From: Ciona savignyi
Taxonomy: Eukaryota > Chordata > Ascidiacea > Phlebobranchia > Cionidae
Length of the DNA: 64,000 nucleotides
Reading direction: 5' to 3'
NCBI GenBank assembly: GCA_000149265.1
Contig: CH002827.1
Span: forward strand, 54,603 to 118,602
A model generated the notes under the pieces. It was not told the origin of the DNA and ran no database searches. It saw only the letters and a program-made list of their open reading frames with translations. Numbering within the stretch: position 1 is the stretch's first letter; every line of letters starts with the position of its first letter. A program made the position numbers and the translations under genes. Positions 38,301-50,300 of this stretch are shown here, piece by piece.

Positions 38301-41300
38301 AACGTGAATTACCAGCAGAATTGGGTGAACTTACGATCGACTCCTCACAGAGTGTTGTCGTGGAACTTTGATCGATAAATGCATAAGTAGCAGCCTCTTT
38401 GTATGCGTAACGGATTTTACCGGGAACGACGTTTATATAAACCTTGGCCGTGTTGATACTGGTGCAGCATTTATCAATTTCAACAGCTGCGCTTATTTCG
38501 ATACGCTCGGGCTTGTACACACGGGGCGGGGGTTCGTGTCTACGGCTTACCGGTACAGTATTTTGTACTTGTCGTGGCGACGTTAATTCTGCAACTGATT
38601 TCTTGTGAACGATTAAGTTGGAACGAGCGTCTGTAAGCGAAGGCCGTACTGTAGTGCGGTTGTTCGTTGTAGCTGCGGCTATAACGGTGGGTTTTAATGT
38701 TGGCGAGGTCAAGTCTACAGCCTCCGGGATTTCTTTATCTTCTCTGGCCTTAGAAACTGCTTTCGCGTATTCAAATTCTGGTTGTTTTTTGTTGGCGACA
38801 CGCTCTGCTTCTATAGATTCGCGAGCTTTTTGATTGGCTTCTTTCGCTGCTACGCGTGTCCTTTCGGCAGCACGATCTGTTTGCTCCTTTGCACGCTTGC
38901 GTGTTTCGAACAACCTGTCCATAGCTTGCTTGTAGGCAAGTTCGGCTAATTTCAACCTGATTTGGCTTTTTCGGCGTTCACTCCGGATAAAGTTTGCAGT
39001 AGAAATTGTGCTCGACGTGTCGCGGTTAGTCCTTGCTAATTGCAATTCAGTTTTATTTAACCACTGACGCACATGCGTATCGAACTCACGTTTCTGACTC
39101 TTTAACTGAGTTCTTGATATATAAACATCTTCAAGCGGTTGATCTTCTGGAAAATTTACACACAAGTCCATTAGCTCGTCAAATACGCGGTCGATTATTG
39201 GTATGAGCTTACGTAGTGACGTCCTACCTACTGGAGAAAGCATTAGCCTTTCGGCATCCACGTAAAGTTGTTTGAGACAATTTAAAGTCTTTGGAATCTT
39301 CATTTTGCGGCTTGTCAGCAGGAATAACGGAATTGAAAACGTTCAGGAACGGGAATCGGCGACGGGAATCGTCAACGGAAATCGGCAACGGGAATCGGCA
39401 ACGGGAATCGGCAACGGGAATCGGCGACGGGAATCGGCAACGGGAATCGGCAACGGGAATCGGCGACGGGAATCGGCAACGGGAATCGGCAACGGGAATC
39501 GGCAACGGGAATCGGCAACGGGAATCGGCAACGGGAATCGGCGACGGGAATCGGCAACGGGAATCGGCAACGGGAATCGGCAACGGGAATCGGCAACAGG
39601 AATCGTCAACGGGAATCGTCAACGGGAATCGTCAACGGGAATCGGCAACGGGAATCGGCAACGGGAATCGGCGACGGGAATCGGCAACGGGAATCGGCGA
39701 CGGGAATCGGCGACGGGAATCGGCAACGGGTATCGGCAACGGGAATCGGCGACGGGAATCGGCAACGGGAATCGGCAACGGGAATCGGCGACGGGAATCG
39801 GCAACGGGAATCGGCGACGGGAATTGGCAACGGGAATCGGCAACGGGAATCGTCAACGGGAATCGTTAACGGGAATCGTCAACGGGAATCGTCAACGGGA
39901 ATCGTCAACGGGAATCGTCAACGGGAATCGTCAACGGGAATCGTCAACGGGAATCGTCAACGGGAATCGTCAACGGGAATCGTCAACGGGAATCGGCAAC
40001 GGGAATCGTTAACAGGAATCGGCAACGACGACGGATCGGCAACGGGAATCGGCAACGACGACGGATCGGCAACGGGAATCGGCAACGGGACGAGAACGAC
40101 GACGAGACGGGAATGACGACTGGACGGGAACGACGACGGTAGTTCAAGAAATTTGAAAACGATGTAACTTCCCGACAAGGTGCTGGCTCCTAACACCTGT
40201 CTTAATGAGAGGTTGCAGTATGCTTATAGACGGCGTCCTTTATTCAGAGTTTGAAATAACGCGTCATTATCCAAAACTTGTGAATTTATTCGAAATTGAA
40301 TGATGGCGGAAATGAAAGGTCTTGAAATGACGGTTTTCTAAGGAAAAATATATGTACAATTTAATTATCACACAAATTACTAGTTTGAGAAATAAAACCA
40401 ATATTTTACCAAATTGTGGCTGAACAGGAGCCAAAGCACGTCATACACATCTTCTTTATAACCGTAAATTCCAAAACATACTACCAAAAAACCGATTACC
40501 TCACGATAATGCTCATGCGGTAAAAAGACGAGCGTTTTATAGTTCGGTGAAATTGCGGGAAAAAGGGAATACAATACCGATCTTATTCCCTAGTGACATC
40601 GATATAATATAAACAATAATTGCGACGATAAATCTTACAGTAAGTCTAGATTGACATACGCAATAGTCAGATAAACCTTGATCCACAAGTTTACATGATG
40701 GCGAACTATTGTTGTTTTTATTAGCGAGTCTTTATCAAATGCGTAAATTGCAAATCTTGATCTTCGCCGCTGGCAGCAATGCTATACAGCTTTTTTTCTT
40801 TAGCTATAATAATGAATGCATCATTTAAATGACGTGGGTGTAGCGATATTCACAATGCTTTATTTTTAAATTATATTTTGCATACAGCCTTTTTGGATTG
40901 GCCTCGTATCCATTTTTTTGGAAGATTTGTTGCGAATTGTCCGACAACGAACAACTTTCGATGTTACTTCAACAATGATAAGTTCTGTCCAGTCTGTAAC
41001 ACTTTTCGTATGACCAATGCAATGGAAAAGAAATATAAGGTAAGACAGTTGCCATATTTATGTTGAAACACCACCTGTGTATGAAACTAACATACCTATT
41101 TGTAATACTGTTTTCCGCACAAGCAAATATATAATCGGGGGCTGAAGAGTAGTTTTATATAGACTAGTTTTATATTGAAACCCACAGCGCTAAGTTTCCT
41201 CAGGGTCCTACGATAGCCATGCACTTATTCTCCCGAGGGTCGGCCAACCCAATGGGCAACGGTCACTTTTACTTTGTTAACGCTCATGTGACGTCGGCGT

Positions 41301-44300
41301 GCTGGGAACGCGGAAAGGATTGCGTCACAAAAGATCCGATTGTCGAGAGAAAAGTCACCGGTATGCTTTGCTGCATGTAGATGTATAACGTAAATCTTCC
41401 TTTTGTATGATATGTACTCCAGTTCAGTTAGAAATTAAAATATGCGGGTTAGGTTTTTGTATCGTAGGAAATTTCTTGATTTTATTGGCAGGGTGGCAAC
41501 ATGCGTATATTGATTTAGCTGCATAATTGGATCTTGTGACCGAATGATTAACGCGATATCATTCCATTCGTAAAAAACGGCTCAATGATGAGGCCATAAC
41601 GGGTTTGAAACTTAGTTAGTTAATAAACCGTATATAGAATCGTTTACAAAACGTCGCATGAATGACATGAATACATTTACGTTTTCATGATCGATCAACA
41701 AAAAATACGCATTTACTCCTTTGAATCCGAATCCCTTTGATATTGTGTCGTGTTAAATTTTTTTAACCATGCCAGACTTTTTATTTACAGTATAACCCGA
41801 AGGTGTGGGATAACATCTTTTTTCCCATTCACGAGGATAAAACCTAAATATCCCATAAGCAGGTGTAAAGAAATCAAATAAGTATCTGTATCTAAAAGTT
41901 TCCGTATCGTTTACTATATTTCTGCCGTTCACGCACAACTTTTACCAGATTGTATTTTGGTATTAGCTGAAACTTTTGGTATTAGCTGAAAAAGTTGGAC
42001 AATACACTAAAAGGTTGTGGCATCGGAGTAAAGAATAGGCAAGGAATATTAACTTAAACCCAGTGGTTTTAATGGGTTAAATTATAAGTTATGGAACTAC
42101 CTTCATCATATTCAATACGATGCAATAGCTAGCAATCTATACCTGATGATGAGGTAATCTGACGATTTTTCGTGTAATGCTCTCTCTCATTGTGCCACCT
42201 CCTTAAATAAACGAGTTTTATATCCGTTTCCAGACAAGAATACCGGAAGAATGGTTGATCTCGACCCCGACTGGCAAATAGCATCCGAAGTTATCGGCTA
42301 CAGAATTCACATCCCTGGAGTGTTCACAGCATTGATGAGGCGATCGTCTATAACACAGATGACACAAAAAGTTGTCGGGTATAGTTTAAGTTTTAGATTA
42401 TTTTTTGCTCCTTCGTTACATTAAGGAAGAAAATCACAATTATTTTAAGTTGGATTGCAGTATAAAACGGATATAGAAATAAAAACTATGAGAAAAATGC
42501 TGAAATACTAAAATTCACACCTATCTCTAACCTCACCCTAACTGCATTGAGTTTAAGTGTCCAAAAATACTGTTATTATTACGAATCAATTTGCCCCATT
42601 ATGGTAAAAGGATTTCGCACCTAGCTCTGTGTTTAATTTTCGCATTTCTTATGTTTTAAATTGCTTTTATAAAAGGATTCAAGTCGATAATGTGTAATAT
42701 CCATATCCATTTCATCAAACATTTTCCTGCTGTGTCACTGACTTTTAATTTTCGAAAATTAATAGTTTTTCGTTTTGATTAAATGTTAATAGTCAATAAA
42801 GTTGATAGCTATGTCCGACTATTATTATTTGGCAACACCCGTATATGTAAACACCTTGAGTTGTTTAAAGAATAAAAACAAGAATATTCTAATGAAAGCT
42901 AACGACTTAATCATACAATGTCTCACAAAATGGGTCTTAGTTGAATACGCAGTGATGAATGGGCAACACTAAATGGAGAGAAAACAACTTATTAGAAGTA
43001 TCGAAACTAGTTCTCTTCTTTACACATTATTATTAACCCCAATAAGTAACCCTAACTTACTGACATGCTCCAACTAATTTGTATTTTTGTAATTACCCCT
43101 TAATAGACGTCGAGGAGACGGAACATTGTCGTCAGTTATTAAAAGCAAGCTCGTCGAAATTGAATGGCTCGACCTCTATTACAAGCACAAGTTTAAAAAT
43201 TCAACAGAACTTTCAATAATGTTTGTTATGGATTTATTGTAAGTACTAAAACATATTTAAGCATAGAATAAAATATACACTCTAGAGGCCATAAGATTGT
43301 ATTTGACTAAAAATTTGACGGTGGTGTAATATCGTTTCTATCATGTGCGAGAACGTCACAACCATGTACAACACACGACAATAGGAGAGTGGGTGCGAGG
43401 TAATCACATGATTGAGTGATAACGCCACCTGTGTTTTCCGAAACACGAAATGACCGAATACTTTTGTCGTTTTGTTTAAAACATTTTAAACCGTTCTATT
43501 TATTTAAAAAAATTATGTTTTTTCAGTACACGGCAAGGCCAAACTGGACGAATGACGGGTACTATAGGAATGACGTCATCGGAAGATCCATTGTCGAGTT
43601 TTGCCGGTCGAGTGATGCGGCCGCTGAACTTAAACCTAAAACCGAAATACGAAACGGCCTTCTTTTATGATTATTCCCACAATGTAAGATCATTAATTAA
43701 AAACATTTACCTAACATAGGATAGCCTTTTATTTTCGTAAGGAGTAAAATGCAGGGTAGTTATTGCCACCGCAATTTTATGTTATATTGAACTTTTGAAG
43801 GAATAGAGTAAGTACTGGAAGACACTAAATAATATTAAAAAAAGGAAATAAGGGTAGTAGGGAATCTTGTTATTAAAACTATAGAAACCGATTGTCACCC
43901 AAACGCGAAGCTTAACTCCATAATTAAAGCTAACTTTAACCCTAATTCTACACTAAAGTAATGTCCTATTCTCTTTTTAGTGTGTATTTTTCCTTTTCCC
44001 TAGTTTACTCGTTCTGTTTTTTAGTTTTCACTGTGAATAGTCTTGAAATATACACAGGATTCTTCATTCACAAATGTGTTTTCCCTAAGGTATTCGTTTT
44101 AGATTTCTCCAACACTGCAAAATGCGACAAACATGGCGATTTTGTTTCAAACGGAATGAAATACGTTGATTTGGTGATATATCCGGCGCAAGAAGACAGG
44201 GATTACTTTATGACTAAACAAAATCACAGAGCAATCACATGCGGAAGTAAATCTTTATTTTTATTGACGGAAGGTGGCGCTCTTAATCACATCTATTCAT

Positions 44301-47300
44301 CAAATGATTGGTAAGATCCAAACTAAAAATATATTTAAATAAAAATACTGGGTTGTTAGAATCCTTTGGTTGTGTTATGAAATTCTTGTCTCAAAGCTTT
44401 TATTTGTCTCTGCCTCCACAAGAATTCTTCCATACACAGCTTCGGTCTTATAAGATTCCAATCGGCAAAAAATATCGTTTAAGTTACCATTTCAAGAACA
44501 CAATATCGTATTTTATGCTTAACGCATACAAGGGCAATTTATACGTTCGGACTTGTTTATTATAAATACAAATATAAAATTGAACTAACCCGTATATCAT
44601 ATTGTCGTATTACTATGTGTATGGGTTCAATGTATCTTCCAACACAGGTATTCCCTTAACTTTACGCCCATTTTTTTAGCGGTCCAAGTCTCGAATTCAT
44701 TATTAATTTTTATTTAGATCGTTTTATTTCTATATTAAAATCGGTATAAGTTTCTGTCGCTTTAACCATTCGATCACGCAACCGCACTGTTTTACGTCCA
44801 TCCTTATTGATAACTTCTTTGATGTGACAAGCCCTCGTGCACACACAAAATTTAACCATCATCATGTTGGTAAAGAAGCATCACATTAAACAGATTTGAT
44901 AAGGCATATACCGCTAGTACATGTTGTTCTAGTTACTGTTACCCAGTTTACATTCTAAAATTAGGTACACTCGTCTTGGCGGAGTCATACGCGTACCACT
45001 CAAATGCGGAAATCATCGACTGCAAAAGAGTATCTCCCGCGGGAGGATCGGGTTCGTAAACCGGCAGACTCTGCGAAAACGCATCGGTGTTTCAAGTCGA
45101 AGAGATTACACCATCTGCGATATGTTTCCATTTTTATGTAAAAGTATGTCTCACCAAAACTGCCATTTGCTTTCGCTTGAAGATGTGCATGGATTAAATA
45201 TTAAGGTAAGTTGTATAGAAAATTTTGGGTAATAGGTACCACATCACAAGGCAAGATGTTTTATATTGACGGATTTAAATAATTTCAATAAATTTATATT
45301 TTTATTAACTAAAATTCGTAGTTTTTAACAAGACGTTTGTATAGTTTATACAGCTCTGGTTGCAAAAATGATGAACATATTGTACTGGAACATGATCATG
45401 AAAATACATATTTCCCAGATGATGCATAGCTTGACTCGTAGATTAAGTCGAGGCCAAACGTGGAACACGGCAGCCATAGCAACATCGTTCGGTCGACCTT
45501 TACAAAACGCGCATATTAACGTTCAAATAATGAAAAACCCTTTCGGTGTTGACGAGTGCTCAAAAGGAAAGGTATAATGCATGACTTATATATGTATGAT
45601 TTATAATTTAAACTTATGTTAACATTGGGGAGTACTGGTGAGAATTTAAATTGATTTTTATTGGATGATGATCCGTTTGCTTATTTTAGATTTTTCTTCG
45701 ACCAAATATTTCGCATGTTAAGTGTGTCGCCTTTAAGCCAATAGGTTGCAGCAGGTTTGCAAAACTTATCACTAGCTTAGTTGGGTGTGTCCTTGGGCAG
45801 GCACGGCGAACATCACCAGGACCCAGTGGAATTCTGGGTTCTACCAAATTAAAGGAAAGTCTTAAACATACACGGTAGCCCGAAGGTGAGTGCGAAGTGA
45901 TCTAACGACTGGTCCGTGTGTTAATGCCCCATCACGTTTTTTTATTCACAAGAATAAACATAAATATCCCACCCTACCTAGCACAGCACATCTAGTTTCT
46001 CTCTCTTGTTAATGCACATTGATGCAGAAACAATATCTTTAGGACAGCTGTTCCCCGTATCTTGCAAGACCAAAGAGTGCTTTAAACATGGGACAACCAA
46101 GTCGAACTGATGCCAACGGTGTCGCTCAATTGGTTGTCAGAGCTGTGCACAATCCCGGAAATGCTCGGAAATGCAAACTAGACGGCCAGGCATGTAACCA
46201 AATGATAGTATTATGAACCCTGTAGTATTTTGCTAGAAAATCTGGCTATGCGTGAAAAGAGCTTGTTGTGCATTTTTTAAAAAGAACTTAATCTGACTTT
46301 ATTTAATGCCATTTGTCTAACTTTTAAATAACTTTTTTGACAATTTTTATAAAAATATCTGACTGGATATATAATAAGTCATTTGCAATTTCCCACCAGG
46401 TATATCCACTGTCATTGATACTTGAAGCACAATTCAGAGACTCGGTAATACGCATCGCTGACGGAGGAGCATTTGATTCGGCAATGAATTTCTATCTTAA
46501 CTACCAAGCGAGAAAGCAATGTTCCCTTCAGTCAGTGCACTTTACAATTCCTTTAGCAGTAAAAGTGTTTACCTCGTTGCCAAAGTCAACAATGAGAAAG
46601 GTCTGCCCAACCTGGAATGAAGACGTCCGACCGATTTTTCAGTTCTACTACAACATGTTTCCGGTGATGGAAAAACATGACATTATAAACTTGAGAAATA
46701 TTCAGGACGTAAGGTGGGTTGAACATATTTTCCTGGTAATATTTTTTTGTAGGTCAAAAATAGGATAAGTTGCTCATATTTTTATGGTAAACCGGCGGTA
46801 AAGTGAGCTTTGCAATTTGTTGTGTATGATTAAGACGTTTCTATCAGTGTTAGTGTAACTCCCGAATAATCAGTTAGTTCAGACGATGTCCTATAAGTGT
46901 CTTGTTCAGGGACATTACCGACTTGCTAGCGACTAGTTTTGATTCAATAACGTTTCGGCTAAAAGGCGAACCAAAAACGGCTATTCGATCGGACTGACAC
47001 AGAGATCAGACGAAATGTAGCAGTTTTAAATTCCGGGATATTGGCAACCAAGCCCGATAAAATGTTATACATTATATCAACATGTTTAGTGTCTCCCCAC
47101 ACATCCAGGTCGAAATTGCGTATGATCAACATGTCCATGTTCGAATACGACTGGGATCATCCTAACTTTATGCCGACCACTCGTGACCTTTCACCTGATA
47201 AGACGGAGGTCGTAAGAAGATGGTTGGAGTGCGAGATGAACGGTGATCCGAAATTAAACAAACTGAATTCGACGTTAGTGTTTTGGGGCATTATTTATTA

Positions 47301-50300
47301 TACGAGATTAAACGCTTACATAATGGCGAGTTCTTTGCAATGACGCCATCTCGATACTAATGACGCAGTGTCTCTCTTATTTTGTTATCCCACCAAAGGC
47401 CGTTGGATTGAAACCAACTGCTAGCTAGTTGATTGTATTCTTAATCAGGATGCAAAACGTTCGATGCTTGGTCAGTGCATGGTTAATTATTTAACCAAAC
47501 CTGTGGCATTATCTTAATCATCAGTACCGGGAACCCGACGTCGACTGTTACCACAATGGTACATGGAAATCCTCGTTCGGAAAACATTTAATTTTAATCT
47601 TAATAAGAAAATTGTCCGAAGATATTCATTTAATTCACAAACAATAAATTGCCCTGAGGGTACCACTGTTTATATATACTGGATAGAATTAAAACGTTTA
47701 TGCTCGTGGGAAAACGCAAGGGGCGTTAACACACGAGCAGTCGTCAGATTACCTCGCACCTACCGTCGGGTTTGTAGAAGTCTTCAGGGGACGTGTTATC
47801 GGTTCGTCACTTACACCTGATTTTGGAGTGATTAAACAGGCGGTAACAGCGCAGAGTAGAAAACCAAATTTACATTTTTTGAAAACAGCTCATTTAAGTA
47901 CAAGGATGTCCGTAACGAGATCTGTGGAACAAAGGCAAATCTGCAGCGAACGATGAAAGAGATTCGAGAGATTGTTCAAATGGGTATCTGGATTGAACTG
48001 TACACGATTCCTCCTTACATGACAGCCATGTTTTCTCTAAAACGCGAAAGATTCAAGGAGATATATAACATGCTAAAAAGGTATTATTAAATTGTTGTCG
48101 AGTCGATTTAAATATTTTTATGCTCTATTAATGGTGAGCTAAGTTTTTAATCCATATTGGGGTCTTAACTAAGATATTTTTCTTACAAAAATCAAAGCAG
48201 TATATAACAAGACCGTGTTAACCATTCGTCCCCTTATCACCCCGTTATAAATTAGACGTACTAACACTCGGCAGAGTCGAATCTAGTTTTATGTTCTTTA
48301 CTGTGGTAAATGTTACTGTGATGGCTTTCCAAGTTCTTTTATTTTTTACCGGGCTCAGTATCGTATCCATAACGCCCTTGTCACTAATATACGGTTTTTA
48401 AGGTACAGATTGTTAAATAAATCGGTTGCATTAAGCATTCGATCACACAACCGCCCCATTTTGCAGTATTGCGACAGAAGAAATGCTGCATCTTGTGCTA
48501 AATGCCAACGTATTGAATTCAATCGGCGGAAATCCAAACACCACCAATTCATTTTGGCTTCCCAACTACCCAACACCTTTCCCATCTAGAGACTTCTATG
48601 AGGTATAGTTTACTTTCTGTTCCTTTCTTTCTTGTTATTTTCCCTTACATAAGACTATAGTTTCCTAAATACGGGAATCTTTTCTGTTGTACTATTAGTT
48701 TTCGCATTTTTTCATGTTATACAATTAGTATCAGCAAATACGAAATATTTTCCGACTGTTTGTATCTACGTTAGACTATTAGTAAATCTAGTTATAAGCT
48801 GAGCGAACTTTCATCGTTTGGAATACAGCTTGAACTACATTCAGTGATGACGCGTGCTTGTGCCTTTTTGAGATATGCGCTTTTAGTTACATGTTATCCG
48901 TTGAGTAATCGAACGTAAAACAGTTTTTTTTTGCGTCAAGCTCCCGAAATCTCTAATCAAATCAAAATAATTACAGATTCGCCCCGATCTTGTTTTAAAA
49001 CTCGAACCGTTTTCAACTTCCCTTATCAAAGAAGTTTTTATGGAAATCGAAAAGCCAGCTTCTCCCAACAGTGATGTCTATTTTGCACGAGATTGCTATT
49101 TTGTGGAAACGACTAGCCGAGTGACCGGGGCGGCAGTTGCAATTCGAAAGGTACAAGTAAACGTAAGATTATAATATGGCACAATTGTGGGTGTGGCTAC
49201 CACGACCTATCATACATATACCGATTTTGATGTAACAAAACGTGAGTGACGATTGCCTGAGATTTTTGAAACCTAGCCCTTTAAAATTTGGGTTATTTAT
49301 TAGCGTTACATTGTGTGATTTGATTTTATTTTTTTAATGTCTTAACACATGCAGCTGGATTGTCTTGCAATTTGCCACGTTGGTATAAAAATGCGAAAAA
49401 CACCAGTTCCCAAGTAAGTGAAAAATGCCTCGTGAAGTGGTAAAAAAAAAATACTGTTAATAAAAAATTACAAACATTTAAAAATATAAATGGATTGTTT
49501 CTTTTTTGTTTGGGTTAAAAGTTATAACCAAAATACCTTTGTCATTATTTAATGAAGAAAATTGTATGTGGTATAGCGACCAGTATTTTAAAAGTCTGAA
49601 ATGATAATTGCTATTAACTGTTACTTTATCAGCATTTAAACATCTCGGGTGACTTTTGGAAAGATTTGTTCTACATATCTTCCGATTTATTGGATGAACC
49701 AGAAATAGCCGACGTGTACACTATCGGTGGTTACTACGCGCATGCCATGTTGCGGTTGATCCAAGCGGAAGCCTGCGTAAAAATGGATTCCATCAACGAC
49801 ACCGTGTTTACTGGCGACACAAGCAGACAGTTCGGACCAAAGCAATGGTACGTGACCAAGGGTTTGAGCAGTGCGTCGTTATTTCCCGTCCATGGCTTAA
49901 GATCTGCGGTTGAAGCACTCATGGAGGTTGTGTACGAAGGAGAGGGAGGATCGCCTTGTGCGCCTTATATTACAGACATTGCTGAATCAGCAAAACACAA
50001 AACACCAAGAACCGAAAAACGAACATCGCCATACATGGAGAAATCACATTATATAAAGTTCCGCGAGATGGCGCACGGGAGAAAAATAATTCCCATTTCA
50101 AAAGTGGAACCACAATGGCCGTACGATACTTGCATGCCGTTCTCTAGTGTTTGTGGAAACCAAAACAAAACAGGAACTTATTTCTGCTATCTCGGGGAGA
50201 GCATTTCGGTAACTGAAACCAGCAGTGGCGTTTGGCCGATTGCTAAAAAGAAAAAACTTCCGACTAATTTATTTGCATACTCCGCGAATACTAGATTCAA

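Larger units (their letters stand above)
36271..40639 (-). mobile_element. Non-autonomous BEL/Pao LTR retrotransposon in intron 2
   Basis: Two LTRs (36271-36743 and 40163-40639), each TG...CA, are flanked by the 5-bp target duplication gtaag (36266-36270 and 40640-40644). Read on the minus strand the order is 5' LTR, 13-bp minisatellite, gag/protease-type ORF, truncated integrase end, DUF5641-type C-terminal domain, G-rich polypurine tract (36744-36751 region) and 3' LTR. Reverse transcriptase, RNase H and most of integrase are absent, so it depends on other copies. The LTRs differ by only a few small indels, indicating recent insertion. It lies antisense to the host gene, within the intron between the TSP1 exon and exon 3. 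Confidence 0.9.

Noticed and set aside
39350..40090. Possible CRISPR-like array
   Set aside because: Units are directly adjacent with no unique spacers, the DNA is eukaryotic, and the array sits inside a retrotransposon.
39224..40196. Several long ORFs on both strands in the 13-bp array
   Set aside because: Same artefact: a stop-free 13-mer read in successive frames. The multiple overlapping ORFs have identical periodic composition.
45368..45418. Longer version of exon 10 of synthase copy 1 starting at the upstream cag (about 45351)
   Set aside because: The upstream part is Met/Ile-rich and unlike copy 2. Using tttcccag at 45418 gives 153 nt, the same length and phase as exon 59037-59189.
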